Assembly (NCBI GenBank): GCA_016296505.1
Contig: JAEDJD010000014.1
Location: forward strand, 1 to 54,712
DNA: 54,712 nucleotides
Direction: 5' to 3'
From: Oscillospiraceae bacterium
GTDB taxonomy: Bacteria; Bacillota; Clostridia; Oscillospirales; Ruminococcaceae
Notes under the pieces: generated by a model
Told to the model about the DNA's origin: nothing
Seen by the model: the letters and a program-made list of their open reading frames with translations, nothing else
The model's database searches: none
In this document: piece after piece, positions 1-7,837 of the stretch
Layout: each line of letters starts with the position of its first letter
Position numbering within the stretch: position 1 is the first letter of the stretch
Made by a program: the position numbers and the translations under genes

Positions 1-79
1 TTCTATTATACCATATTTGCAGCGTAATGGGAAGATTTAATCAGTGTTTCCTTAAATTTGGTACACAATGTGTGCCAAA

Positions 80-635
80 TTACAACAGCCGTTGTTCCTC
101 TATCTCCTGCCAAGTCACATTTTCGATTACTTTCTTCCATCGCTCTTTGTCCTCATAAAGCTCGATGTTCATATAATCAGATATGCTCTCATCATCGAGA
201 AAGTATGAAGAACAGTAGAACGGCATATCTCCGTCAGGAACAATGCCGATTATATCGTCAGCACGAACTCTTGCGGCTAATTCTTCGCCCTCATAGAGAG
301 AAACAGAAATGTTGTTACGAACCAAAGCAAGAAAGAACTTTATTGTTTCTACGGAACGTCCATATGATGAGCCTGCTAATTTCAGACTGTATTCATTACC
401 GTTTTTGCGAACATAGAGAGAAATATGTGTTGAGTTACCGCCACGGCAGACTTCCCAAGGGTGTCCGATACCTTTTCTGCTGCTCTCTTACCATTCGCTA
501 AATGCTGTTGAGGAATTACCGTCGATATCACGCAATCCCTCATCACGTCCGTCGGCGTGCAGAAGATAAAGCTCTTTTGCAGTAAGCTTATCAATTCCTT
601 TGTATCAGGCTATATTCCACAAATCTTTCCTTCAT
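80..635 (-). pseudogene. Broken gene of unknown function, likely mobile-element cargo
   Basis: On the minus strand a coding-looking stretch runs from an ATG near 635 to a TAA at 80-82, but it is interrupted twice. A frameshift lies around 595-605, where the MKERFVEYSL start and the GIDKLTAKELYLLHADG segment are in different frames. An in-frame TAA follows SEW at 488-490. Past that stop the frame reads HPWEVCRGGNSTHISLYV and continues to a normal C-terminus. From memory, proteins carrying this kind of Trp-Glu-Val-Cys-Arg-Gly-Gly motif occur in integrative conjugative elements of Firmicutes; I cannot confirm the family. No ribosome binding site is clear. I read it as a decayed remnant. Confidence 0.55.
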
Positions 636-718
636 GATACACAATCCAACAGTGTTTATCAATAGTCTATCGACTATTTTATAACAATTTCGGAAATGTT
701 TTTGAAAAAACAAAGCCA

Positions 719-903
719 CTACCGCCGACGGATTTGAGTCAGTGGTTCTGAGCGTGTTCCGTTTATACCTAAAAACTGCTCGATCACCGCCATAATCTCA
801 TCCAACCGCTTTTCACCAATGCCCTTGATATTGCCGAATCCTTTTGCAGCTCGCCAAGATCATGCATCGGAGTCTCTGCATCTTCACACATATGATCTCT
901 CAT
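719..903 (-). pseudogene. Remnant of a helix-hairpin-helix domain protein
   Basis: Minus-strand codons from about 903 read MRDHMCEDAETPMHDLGELQK and then shift frame in an AAAAGG run near 845. The shifted frame continues GFGNIKGIGEKRLDEIMAVIEQFLGI and stops at 719-721. The GNIKGIGEKRLDEI part resembles a helix-hairpin-helix motif like that of the RNA polymerase alpha C-terminal domain. It lies beside another broken gene, so both may be residue of one lost mobile element. Too short to assign a function. Confidence 0.4.
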
Positions 904-1097
904 TCAATTGTTCTATGTGAATGCTTTGTCAAAATAGTATTTTCGTATGCATTGTATGTGCAGCACATCCTCACAATCTGACAAAAATCGGCATATATAT
1001 ATATGGCAGACGCGATTATACTTTTGCAATTCGGGACAAACTACAATCAGCATTCATTACATCCTCAAGAATATAGAAACCGAAAGGAAACCTCATT

Positions 1098-1496
1098 ATG
1101 ATTACAGTCAAACGCGGTGAAATATATTATGCCGATCTCAGTCCAGTTGTCGGATCTGAACAAGGCGGCATCCGTCCGGTGCTGATTATTCAGAACGACG
1201 TCGGGAATCGCTATAGCCCGACGGTGATCGCTGCCGCAATCACGAGCCGGCGCGATAAGGCAAAGCTGCCGACGCACATCTCTCTCAGCGCAAGAGGCTG
1301 CGGTCTGACCAAGGACAGCGTCATTCTGCTTGAGCAAATCCGAACCATCGACAAGCAGCGTCTCAAGGAATGCATGGGCGAAATTCCGCATGAAGTTCTG
1401 CGGCAGGTCGATCATGCGCTCGAAATCAGCTTCGGACTCATTCCACGTCCGCGAAATCTCCATACTGCCGGTCATTCCGCGCAGCTCAGCCAATGA
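1098..1496 (+). CDS. mazF: MazF/PemK-family mRNA interferase toxin, no adjacent antitoxin
   Basis: The 132-residue protein starts VKRGEIYYADLSPVVGSEQGG and continues RPVLIIQNDVGN, the hallmark of the MazF/PemK fold. MazF enzymes are ribosome-independent endoribonucleases that cut mRNA at short motifs and are blocked by a MazE-type antitoxin. Other conserved parts are the AAITSR segment, the LPTHI strand and the LLEQIRTIDKQRL stretch near the end of the fold. It is about 15 residues longer than usual, with a polar tail after IPRPRN. AAGGAAA lies 8-10 bases before the ATG. Normally mazE sits directly upstream; here the 190 bases upstream hold no reading frame, so it stands alone. In Firmicutes such genes may be partnered elsewhere. 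Confidence 0.9.
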   Translation: MITVKRGEIYYADLSPVVGSEQGGIRPVLIIQNDVGNRYSPTVIAAAITSRRDKAKLPTHISLSARGCGLTKDSVILLEQIRTIDKQRLKECMGEIPHEVLRQVDHALEISFGLIPRPRNLHTAGHSAQLSQ

Positions 1497-1506
1497 TTTA
1501 CACAGA

Positions 1507-1552
1507 CCGGCGGCACAAGTCATACATCCGCGCTGCCGCCGGCTGCATTTTT
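1507..1552 (+). terminator. Intrinsic terminator after mazF
   Basis: CCGGCGGCA at 1507-1515 pairs with TGCCGCCGG at 1534-1542, followed by CTGCATTTTTA. It lies 10 bases after the mazF stop. Confidence 0.7.
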
Positions 1553-1604
1553 ATCAAAAATCCGGCTGCATTCGGCAAGATTCGGCAATTTCCTTGTGAA
1601 TTCC

Positions 1605-1633
1605 TTGACAATCCGTGGAAAAAGGTGTATAAT
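1605..1633 (+). promoter_or_regulatory. Sigma-A promoter for the membrane cyclophilin-like gene
   Basis: TTGACA (1605-1610), a 17-base spacer and TATAAT (1628-1633), both perfect consensus boxes. The start codon follows 33 bases after the -10 box. Confidence 0.85.
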
Positions 1634-1666
1634 AAAAAACAACTATTATGTAAAGGATAAAATGTT

Positions 1667-2470
1667 ATGCAATCATCCCGTGCGCCGCAGCAAAAATCCA
1701 AGCTCGTGAAGGGCTTGCTGATCGTCTTTTCTCTGACGCTGATCAGTTCGTTCGGCATGGCGCTGCTTTCCAATATGACCGGCGGTTTTTCTGCCGTTTT
1801 AAATCATGAGGATATTGCGCTGATTCAGCTTGATCCGCCCAAATCCGGCGATCTGCTTGCCGTCATGCATACGACAGCAGGAGATATGACCTACGCACTC
1901 TATCCGGAACAATGCCCAGAAACTGTCGCGAACTTCTGCAAGCTCGCGGAGGAGGGCTACTATAATGATACTTATGTATTCCACATCGAACCGCAGATAT
2001 TCTTCTCTGCCGGCAGCAAAAATCCGGACGGCGTCATCTCTGAAGCCGATGCGGATAGTCCGCAGGAATGCATTCCACAGGAGCTTTCTGCTAAGCTCTG
2101 GCCGCTGCGCGGTTCGCTTTGTGCGCTCGAAACCAAAACAGAAGGCGGCTTCTGGAAAACCTTGACGAAAACCCGCGACCACCTAACCGGCAGTCGTTTT
2201 CTGGTCATTGATACCGTGGAAATGACGGCGGATATGCAGGCAGGTCTCCGTTCCGTAGACGATGAAGCCATGCGGGAAATCGGTGAGGCATTCATCGAAT
2301 ACGGCGGCATCCCGAATTATTCACAGCAAATCACCATTTTTGGTCAGCTTCAGGACGGCTTTGAGATTCTCGACGCCATCACGGATGCCGAAACAACTGG
2401 CGACGACGAAGCCCAGCGGTCAGCCAAGGAAATCCGTATTACAAGCGTCGAGATTACGAAAGCACCTTGA
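1667..2470 (+). CDS. Membrane-anchored cyclophilin-like protein, probably without isomerase activity
   Basis: 267 residues. A basic N-terminus is followed by one hydrophobic segment (about residues 15-37, LLIVFSLTLISSFGMALL), so the rest should face outside. The extracytoplasmic part matches the cyclophilin fold: LLAVMHTTAGDMTYALYPEQCPETVANFCKLAEEGYYND. Where active cyclophilins have FHR and, a little later, QGGD, this protein has FHIEP and FSAGS. The catalytic arginine and the glutamine are therefore missing. It precedes a second, intact cyclophilin lipoprotein gene, and the two may derive from a duplication. A chaperone-like or scaffolding role outside the membrane is an inference. AAAGGATAAAATGTT precedes the ATG. 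Confidence 0.75.
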   Translation: MQSSRAPQQKSKLVKGLLIVFSLTLISSFGMALLSNMTGGFSAVLNHEDIALIQLDPPKSGDLLAVMHTTAGDMTYALYPEQCPETVANFCKLAEEGYYNDTYVFHIEPQIFFSAGSKNPDGVISEADADSPQECIPQELSAKLWPLRGSLCALETKTEGGFWKTLTKTRDHLTGSRFLVIDTVEMTADMQAGLRSVDDEAMREIGEAFIEYGGIPNYSQQITIFGQLQDGFEILDAITDAETTGDDEAQRSAKEIRITSVEITKAP

Positions 2471-2615
2471 TGGTTACAAGACTGTAACCAATGCTTTTGT
2501 GCATTCTCATAAAGATTCGCGCATTTTCGACCGCCTATTTTCTTTATCATGCTGTAAAACTGGCTGACAATTCCGAATTTTATTAGAAAAAGATAACAGA
2601 ATCCTGAAATTTCAC

Positions 2616-2644
2616 TTTACAAAAGAACAAAAACATGGTATAAT
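2616..2644 (+). promoter_or_regulatory. Sigma-A promoter for the PPIase lipoprotein gene
   Basis: TTTACA (2616-2621), a 17-base spacer and TATAAT (2639-2644), upstream of the gene starting at 2719. Confidence 0.75.
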
Positions 2645-2718
2645 ATGAATGTTGTGTCCGACAGCATAATTGCGCTCTGTTGCAGAATGTCGGAATCTCA
2701 AAAGGAGAGAACAGACGT

Positions 2719-3528
2719 ATGCAAAAATATGATTTCAGACGTACTTCTGCTGTACTGCTCTGCGGAACAATGCTGCTCCTTACGGGCTGCAAACAGAAAA
2801 CAGTTACACTTGAATCGACTGATTATACCGATCAGGTGGACGAGCAAATTGTCTCGTCTTCCGATATCGTGAATTTTACTCTGCCCCAGAAAGGCGAGGA
2901 AATCGCTGTGCTTACAATCAAGGGTTACGGCGATGTCAAGATCAAGCTCTTTCCGGAGGAAACTCCAAAGGGCGTTGAAAATTTCAAAAAGCTGGTTGAA
3001 AGCGGATTCTATGACGAACTGATCTTCCACCGCGTCGTGGATAGCTTCGTCATTCAGGGCGGCGATCCCAGAGGCAACGGCACCGGCGGCGTCGATGCAT
3101 GGGGCAGCAATACCGGCTTTGAACAGACCATCTCCGGACGTCTCTGCCATGTGACGGGCGCCGTCGCTTATGCGATCGGTCAGGATAAGCTGAACAAGAG
3201 TCAGTTCTATATCGTCACCGGTCAGGAGATCACGTCCGATTATCTCCAGCAGCTCCGTGATGCTGCCGGCATTTCCCTCTCGCCTGAGTTGACTCAGCTC
3301 TATCAGAATGCCGGCGGTCAGCCGTTCCTCGATGGCGGCTATGAAGTCTTTGGACAGGTCTTTGACGGTCTGGAGCATTGTCTTGCAATCCAGAAAGTCG
3401 CTGTTGACGGCGAACAAAAGCCCAAAACACCTGTTGTGATTGAAAAGGCAATCATCACGGAATACGACGGCACAGTACCCCATTGGTATAATGCCGCCGG
3501 AGAGGAAATATCCGTTTCCTCTGATTAA
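2719..3528 (+). CDS. Cyclophilin-type peptidyl-prolyl isomerase, lipoprotein
   Basis: 269 residues from the ATG at 2719, chosen because AAAGGAG lies 11 bases upstream and a lipoprotein signal follows at once (LLLTGC, lipid-attached Cys24). The mature part carries the cyclophilin core: IKLFPEETPKGVENF, the catalytic FHRVVDSFVIQGGD and a GNGTGG loop. It should catalyse proline isomerisation in proteins folding outside the membrane. Insertions near the C-terminal third lengthen it beyond the 160-residue core. It lies between the degenerate cyclophilin-like gene and murA. The intact catalytic Arg and Gln contrast with the upstream paralogue. Confidence 0.9.
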   Translation: MQKYDFRRTSAVLLCGTMLLLTGCKQKTVTLESTDYTDQVDEQIVSSSDIVNFTLPQKGEEIAVLTIKGYGDVKIKLFPEETPKGVENFKKLVESGFYDELIFHRVVDSFVIQGGDPRGNGTGGVDAWGSNTGFEQTISGRLCHVTGAVAYAIGQDKLNKSQFYIVTGQEITSDYLQQLRDAAGISLSPELTQLYQNAGGQPFLDGGYEVFGQVFDGLEHCLAIQKVAVDGEQKPKTPVVIEKAIITEYDGTVPHWYNAAGEEISVSSD

Positions 3529-3648
3529 ACAGCGAAGGATGATGGAGTCATTTTGGATACAGTAATGGAATCGGCAGCGAATACAGAAACACACTCGCTG
3601 TCGCAAAAAAATAAAAATAAAATGTGTTGTGAGCAAGGAGAACAAACT

Positions 3649-4980
3649 GTGAAAACGCCTGAGCAATTTGTCATCAGCGGCGGCAGAGTTTTGCAGGGTG
3701 AAGTCGAGATCAGCGGCGCAAAAAATGCAGTCGTTGCGATTCTGCCTGCAACCATCCTCGCAGATGAGCCGTGCATCATTGAAAATGTACCGGAAATCAG
3801 CGATGTTACAATCAGCATTCAGATTCTTCGCGAACTCGGTGCAAAGGTCGATTTCATCGCGCCGCATACCTATCGAATTGATCCGCGCAGCATTCAGAAT
3901 CACTGCGTTCCCTATGAGAGCGCCAGAAGAATGCGCGCTTCCTACTATTTCATGGGCGCATTGCTCGGAAAATTCGGACACTGTCGCGTTTCCAGACCGG
4001 GCGGATGCCCGCTTGGAGATCGTCCGATCGACCAGCATATGAAAGCGTTCGCAAAGCTCGGTGCCGAATGCCGGCAGGATCGCGGTATGATTGATATTAC
4101 AACGCCGAACGGTCTCAAGGGCAATCAGATTTTCTTTGACTGCGTGACAGTCGGCGCAACTATGAATGCGATTCTCGCCGCCGTCAAAAGCGAGGGACTG
4201 ACCATTATCGAAAATGCCGCCAAAGAGCCGCATATTGTCGATCTCGCCAGCTTCCTCAACTCGATGGGCGCAGATATCATGGGCGCAGGCACGGATACCA
4301 TTAAAATTCGCGGCGTCAAGTATCTGCGTGGTACAAGCTATGGCGTCATTCCCGATCAGATCGAAGCTGGAACCTATATAGTCGCCGCAGCCGCAACAGG
4401 CGGCAATGTTCTCATCAAAAATGTGATCCCAAAGCATCTCGAATCCATTATATCTGTTATGGAAAAAATTGGTGTGAAGATTGAGCAGTTTGACGACGCA
4501 GTACGTGTTTCTGTAGACGGTCCGCTTGTCAAAACCAGTATCAAAACGCGTCCGCATCCCGGTTTCCCGACTGATATGCAGCCGCAGATTTCTGCATTGC
4601 TCTGTCTGGCTGAGGGAACCAGTATGATAAAAGAAGGCGTTTCTGAGCAGCGTTTCCAGTATGTCGATGAGCTGCGCAGAATGGGCGCTGATATTCAGGT
4701 TGACGGTAAGGTTGCTGTCATCGAGGGAACCGGTAAACTCAACGGCGCTCCTGTTAAGGCTTGCGATCTCCGCGCAGGCGCTGCATTGATGATTGCGGGT
4801 CTTGCCGCAAGCGGCGTCACAACCATCGAAGATATTTACCATATTGAGCGCGGTTATGCCGATATGGAAGGCAAGCTGCGTGCGCTTGGTGCTTGTATTA
4901 CAAAAAAACCGATCACGCCGGCACCAAAACAAAATGAACCGATGATTCAAGAGGTTCAGCCGCATCAGGACGCAGTATAA
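3649..4980 (+). CDS. murA: UDP-N-acetylglucosamine 1-carboxyvinyltransferase
   Basis: MurA transfers enolpyruvate from PEP to UDP-GlcNAc, the first committed step of peptidoglycan synthesis in the cytoplasm. The sequence has the substrate-binding SGAKNAV segment near the N-terminus, the active-site loop RPGGCPLGDRP with the PEP-reactive (fosfomycin-target) cysteine, and the conserved FPTDMQPQ and IEDIYHIERGY motifs. I chose the GTG at 3649 (443 residues) because AAGGAG lies 8 bases upstream and the family usually begins a few residues before this fold. An in-frame TTG at 3553 would add 32 residues of unlikely sequence. A short charged tail follows the fold. Firmicutes often carry two MurA paralogues; which one this is cannot be told here. 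Confidence 0.95.
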   Translation: MKTPEQFVISGGRVLQGEVEISGAKNAVVAILPATILADEPCIIENVPEISDVTISIQILRELGAKVDFIAPHTYRIDPRSIQNHCVPYESARRMRASYYFMGALLGKFGHCRVSRPGGCPLGDRPIDQHMKAFAKLGAECRQDRGMIDITTPNGLKGNQIFFDCVTVGATMNAILAAVKSEGLTIIENAAKEPHIVDLASFLNSMGADIMGAGTDTIKIRGVKYLRGTSYGVIPDQIEAGTYIVAAAATGGNVLIKNVIPKHLESIISVMEKIGVKIEQFDDAVRVSVDGPLVKTSIKTRPHPGFPTDMQPQISALLCLAEGTSMIKEGVSEQRFQYVDELRRMGADIQVDGKVAVIEGTGKLNGAPVKACDLRAGAALMIAGLAASGVTTIEDIYHIERGYADMEGKLRALGACITKKPITPAPKQNEPMIQEVQPHQDAV

Positions 4981-4992
4981 TTTTGAAAAGCA

Positions 4993-5018
4993 CAGGGCGG
5001 ACGGATTGTTTCGCCCTG
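4993..5018 (+). terminator. Possible hairpin terminator after murA
   Basis: CAGGGCG at 4993-4999 pairs with CGCCCTG at 5012-5018. The following T-run is weak, so termination may be partial. Confidence 0.35.
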
Positions 5019-5065
5019 TTCGTATATGCTGAAGGGATTCAAAATGCGTAGGGCAAAGGATGTGA

Positions 5066-5854
5066 ATGAATTTGGCACGCATATATCCGCTTTTCAGCGG
5101 CAGCAAGGGCAACGCAGAATTTATTGGCTCCCCTGCCGGCGGAATCCTCATTGACTGCGGTGTTTCCGCAAAGCGTCTCCTACAGGCTTTGGAGCGCTGC
5201 GGCATACCAATCGCAGCCGTACAGGGCGTTTTTATTACGCATGACCACAGTGATCATGTTGCCGGATTACGCGTATTTACGAAAAAATATCAGATTCCGG
5301 TTTATGCGCAGCCGATGACGCGACAAAGTCTGTATCACAATAGATACCTCGAACCGGAACAGCCCTGCCAAGCGCTGAATGGCGTCACCGAATGCGCCGG
5401 TATCCGAGTTACACCCTTTACGACTTCGCACGATACGATACAAAGCTGCGGCTATCGTATGGAGATGCCGGATGGTCGAACTTGTGCAGTCTGTACGGAT
5501 CTCGGTTATGTTTCCGACGAAGCCGCCATTGGCATTCAAGGCTGCGATCTGGTTTTGCTTGAAGCAAACTACGATCAAAAAATGCTTCGCACCGGTCCAT
5601 ATCCTGCGTCGCTCAAGCTTCGCATTGCGTCTGAAGTCGGTCATCTCTCCAATGACGACTGCGGCGACGCGGCAGATATGCTCCTGCGAAGCGGAACAAC
5701 CAGACTGATTCTCGGACATCTCAGCCAGCATAATAATCTGCCGGAACTTGCTGAACGTACCGTTGAGCAGCGGCTCGGCAATTTTCAGCGCGGCAGCGAC
5801 TATCTCATGCAGACTGCGTTGCCAGAAACCGATGGAAGGATGATCGGATTTTGA
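5066..5854 (+). CDS. walJ: MBL-fold metallohydrolase, WalJ/YycJ family
   Basis: 262 residues. The start LARIYPLFSGSKGNAEFI and the metal-binding motif THDHSDH place it in the YycJ/WalJ branch of the metallo-beta-lactamase fold. Further metal ligands are the later His in SHDT, the Asp of CTDLG, and the His of LGHLS. Family members are reported as 5'-3' exonucleases linked to cell-wall homeostasis and mutation rate. Here it sits between murA and rlmH, and its stop shares a base with the rlmH start (TGATG), so the two are probably co-translated. In Bacilli the gene lies in the walRK operon; no walRK genes are present here. Confidence 0.85.
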   Translation: MNLARIYPLFSGSKGNAEFIGSPAGGILIDCGVSAKRLLQALERCGIPIAAVQGVFITHDHSDHVAGLRVFTKKYQIPVYAQPMTRQSLYHNRYLEPEQPCQALNGVTECAGIRVTPFTTSHDTIQSCGYRMEMPDGRTCAVCTDLGYVSDEAAIGIQGCDLVLLEANYDQKMLRTGPYPASLKLRIASEVGHLSNDDCGDAADMLLRSGTTRLILGHLSQHNNLPELAERTVEQRLGNFQRGSDYLMQTALPETDGRMIGF

Positions 5855-6327
5855 TGCAGATACATCTCATCACAGTCGGCAAGCTCAAAGAGAAATGGCT
5901 CCGCGACGCTTACGACGAATATGATAAGCGTTTACAGCGTTACTGCCGCCTGACGCGCATCGAGCTGCCCGAAGCAAGGCTTTCCGAGTCGCCCTCAGAC
6001 GCGGAAATTACAGCGGCGCTTCGGCAGGAGGGACAGGCAATTCTGAACGCCTGCCGCGGAAAAATGATTGCACTGTGTATCGAGGGAAAGCTCCGCAGCA
6101 GTGAACAATTTGCGGAAATGCTTGAAAATGCAGCCGTTTCCGGCGATAGCACCGTCACTTTTATCATCGGCTCCAGCTTCGGTCTGGCGGATGAAGTAAA
6201 AAAGAAAGCCGATATGCATTTTTCCATATCGCCAATGACTTTCACACATCAAATCGCCCGTGTATTGCTCATGGAACAGCTTTACCGCGCTTTCCAGATC
6301 AATACCGGTGGAAAATATCACAAATAA
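5854..6327 (+). CDS. rlmH: 23S rRNA (pseudouridine-1915-N3)-methyltransferase
   Basis: 157 residues from the ATG at 5854. The protein starts MQIHLITVGKLKEKWLRDAYDEY and ends GGKYHK, both typical of RlmH, a SPOUT methyltransferase that modifies pseudouridine 1915 in helix 69 of 23S rRNA using S-adenosylmethionine. The SAM-binding knot is seen in FIIGSSFGLADEVKKKAD and ISPMTFTHQIARVLLMEQLYRA. A TTG three bases upstream is possible, but the ATG overlaps the walJ stop and gives the normal family length. Transcribed with walJ. Confidence 0.95.
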   Translation: MQIHLITVGKLKEKWLRDAYDEYDKRLQRYCRLTRIELPEARLSESPSDAEITAALRQEGQAILNACRGKMIALCIEGKLRSSEQFAEMLENAAVSGDSTVTFIIGSSFGLADEVKKKADMHFSISPMTFTHQIARVLLMEQLYRAFQINTGGKYHK

Positions 6328-6345
6328 GAAAAAGGAGTGTTTTTC

Positions 6346-6666
6346 ATGCTCTATCCTGAAATACAGGCAACGGCAAATGCGATCGCTAATCTCGGCAAAC
6401 CGCTGAAAATCTATCTCATCAGCCATAAAACCAATCACGCAACCAGTGAACTCATCAGCTTCAAGCTCGCCGTCATTGTTCCGGACATAACGCCGAATAT
6501 CTCTGAACTGGAATGCTTCCTCTATACCGCCGTTGACTGTGACTATCCCTATGATCTCGTGCTCTATAAGAAAAGCGAATGGGATACACTTTCTAGTGAT
6601 CCGCGTACTTTTGCATGGTCCATTCATCAAACAGGAGGTGTGCTGTATGAGCAGGGGCTTTCGTGA
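6346..6666 (+). CDS. Degenerate minimal nucleotidyltransferase-like protein (MNT), partner of a HEPN protein
   Basis: 106 residues; AAAGGAG at 6331-6337 fixes the ATG at 6346. The C-terminal part (YDLVLYKKSEWDTLSSDPRTFAWSIHQTGGVLYEQG) resembles the end of minimal nucleotidyltransferases paired with HEPN domains. The catalytic elements, Gly-Ser followed by an Asp-x-Asp pair, are not visible. The equivalent stretch reads IYLISHKTNHATSELISFKLAV. It is therefore probably not an active AMP transferase. The gene overlaps the HEPN gene by 20 bases. HEPN-MNT pairs usually act as toxin-antitoxin or regulatory modules; the assignment rests on position and weak similarity. Confidence 0.55.
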   Translation: MLYPEIQATANAIANLGKPLKIYLISHKTNHATSELISFKLAVIVPDITPNISELECFLYTAVDCDYPYDLVLYKKSEWDTLSSDPRTFAWSIHQTGGVLYEQGLS

Positions 6667-7084
6667 CGGAGACAGTAAGCGCTATTACGATTGGCTCTAT
6701 TATGCCGCGTTAGATCTGCGTGCGGCAAAATTGCTGCTCGATGACGATCGCTGCTACAATATTGTCTCCTTCCATTGTCAGCAATGCGTCGAAAAGGCGC
6801 TCAAAGGCTATCTGCTCTGGCGGCGGCATCGCCTCTATGATGGTCACAACCTGCCGTTCCTCTGCAAGCAGGCGATGCAGGAAGATTCCAATTTCAAATC
6901 ACGAATTGCTATATGCAGCCAGATCAACCATTACTACATTGAATCCCGCTACCCTGCTGACTTCCTGCTTTCTCTCAATGAGGAAACCGTACAGACGCTG
7001 ATTGTCAACACAACCGATATGCTGACCTTTATCAACAGTCTCGTCAAGTTTGACTTCTCAAGCTATCGACCCAAAAAACAGTAA
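6647..7084 (+). CDS. HEPN domain protein
   Basis: 145 residues, ATG at 6647 after CAGGAGGTG. Residues 10-130 fit a HEPN four-helix bundle: YYDWLYYAALDLRAAKLLL, then the signature FHCQQCVEKALKGYLL, HNLPFLCKQA and the Tyr-Pro element SRYPADF near the C-terminus. HEPN proteins bind or cut RNA, or pair with MNT proteins. The C-terminal R-x4-6-H nuclease motif is not evident; an RLYDGH sequence sits earlier, in the loop that usually carries H-[ND]-L. A non-nucleolytic role is therefore possible. Translationally coupled to the preceding MNT-like gene. Confidence 0.75.
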   Translation: MSRGFRDGDSKRYYDWLYYAALDLRAAKLLLDDDRCYNIVSFHCQQCVEKALKGYLLWRRHRLYDGHNLPFLCKQAMQEDSNFKSRIAICSQINHYYIESRYPADFLLSLNEETVQTLIVNTTDMLTFINSLVKFDFSSYRPKKQ

Positions 7085-7100
7085 ATTGACGGGGGCTTTT

Positions 7101-7718
7101 ATGGAACGCGAATTCAAATGGTTGATTCCGCAGGAAACACTTGCCGCACTTGCAGATTTTCTGCGTCATGCCGAAAAGCGTATCTCTCATGATACACTGC
7201 AAATGGCTGCAATCTATTACGATACAGCAGATCATCTGGTTTATCAGAATGGCGCAGCGCTCCGCATCCGAACTGAAAATGATCGCTCTGTCTGCTGTAT
7301 GAAGCGAACTGTCATGAAACAGGGTGCGCAGGCGCTCCGCGAAGAATATGAAGTCGAAGCCGATACGCTGACAGAGGGACTCCAAAAACTGCCCGATGCC
7401 GGCGCACCGCGTCCTCTTTGCGAAATGCTCCGTCAGCAGGATTTCCTTGAACTTGGCAGAACGAAATTTATCCGCAACTGCTATCATCTTGAAATCTGCA
7501 CAGATGCGACATTTTCAGCAGAATTTGCTATTGATGTCGGCGCACTCGGCAGTGCGTCGAATATGCAGCCGTTTGAAGAACTGGAACTGGAGCTGAAATC
7601 CGGTAATCCAGACGCATTCATCGTCTATGCTGAAATGCTGGCGCGACGTTTTGCACTGATTCCGCAAAAAAAATCAAAACTCGCACGCGCCATTGAAGCT
7701 GCCGGTACGCTGCAATAA
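7101..7718 (+). CDS. CYTH-domain triphosphatase-like protein
   Basis: 205 residues from the ATG at 7101, which follows GGGGGC. The N-terminus MEREFKW has the E-x-E-x-K signature of CYTH (CyaB/thiamine triphosphatase) enzymes. These form a beta-barrel tunnel that binds triphosphates with divalent metals. Further tunnel residues are seen in YYDTADHLVYQNGAALRIR, CCMKRT and FEELELELKSG. The expected reaction is hydrolysis of inorganic triphosphate or an organic triphosphate; the substrate cannot be told from sequence. It follows the HEPN gene by 16 bases. Confidence 0.85.
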   Translation: MEREFKWLIPQETLAALADFLRHAEKRISHDTLQMAAIYYDTADHLVYQNGAALRIRTENDRSVCCMKRTVMKQGAQALREEYEVEADTLTEGLQKLPDAGAPRPLCEMLRQQDFLELGRTKFIRNCYHLEICTDATFSAEFAIDVGALGSASNMQPFEELELELKSGNPDAFIVYAEMLARRFALIPQKKSKLARAIEAAGTLQ

Positions 7719-7837
7719 TTTTATATCATTCCCATAAAGGGGGCGATTCTATCAAAGAATCCAAATTTCTTCATGATACGGTCAAAGCGATCACGCTGCT
7801 GCTTGCAGGCTTCATACCGCTGCTGCTTGCCGTCTGT

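Noticed and set aside
3553..3648. Longer murA starting at TTG 3553
   Set aside because: The extra 32 residues are unlike the family, and a stronger binding site lies before the GTG at 3649.
2698..5205. An 835-codon open frame on the minus strand opposite the PPIase, murA and walJ genes
   Set aside because: It spans three well-supported genes on the other strand, has no binding site and no recognisable protein sequence. It is an antisense shadow created by codon bias.
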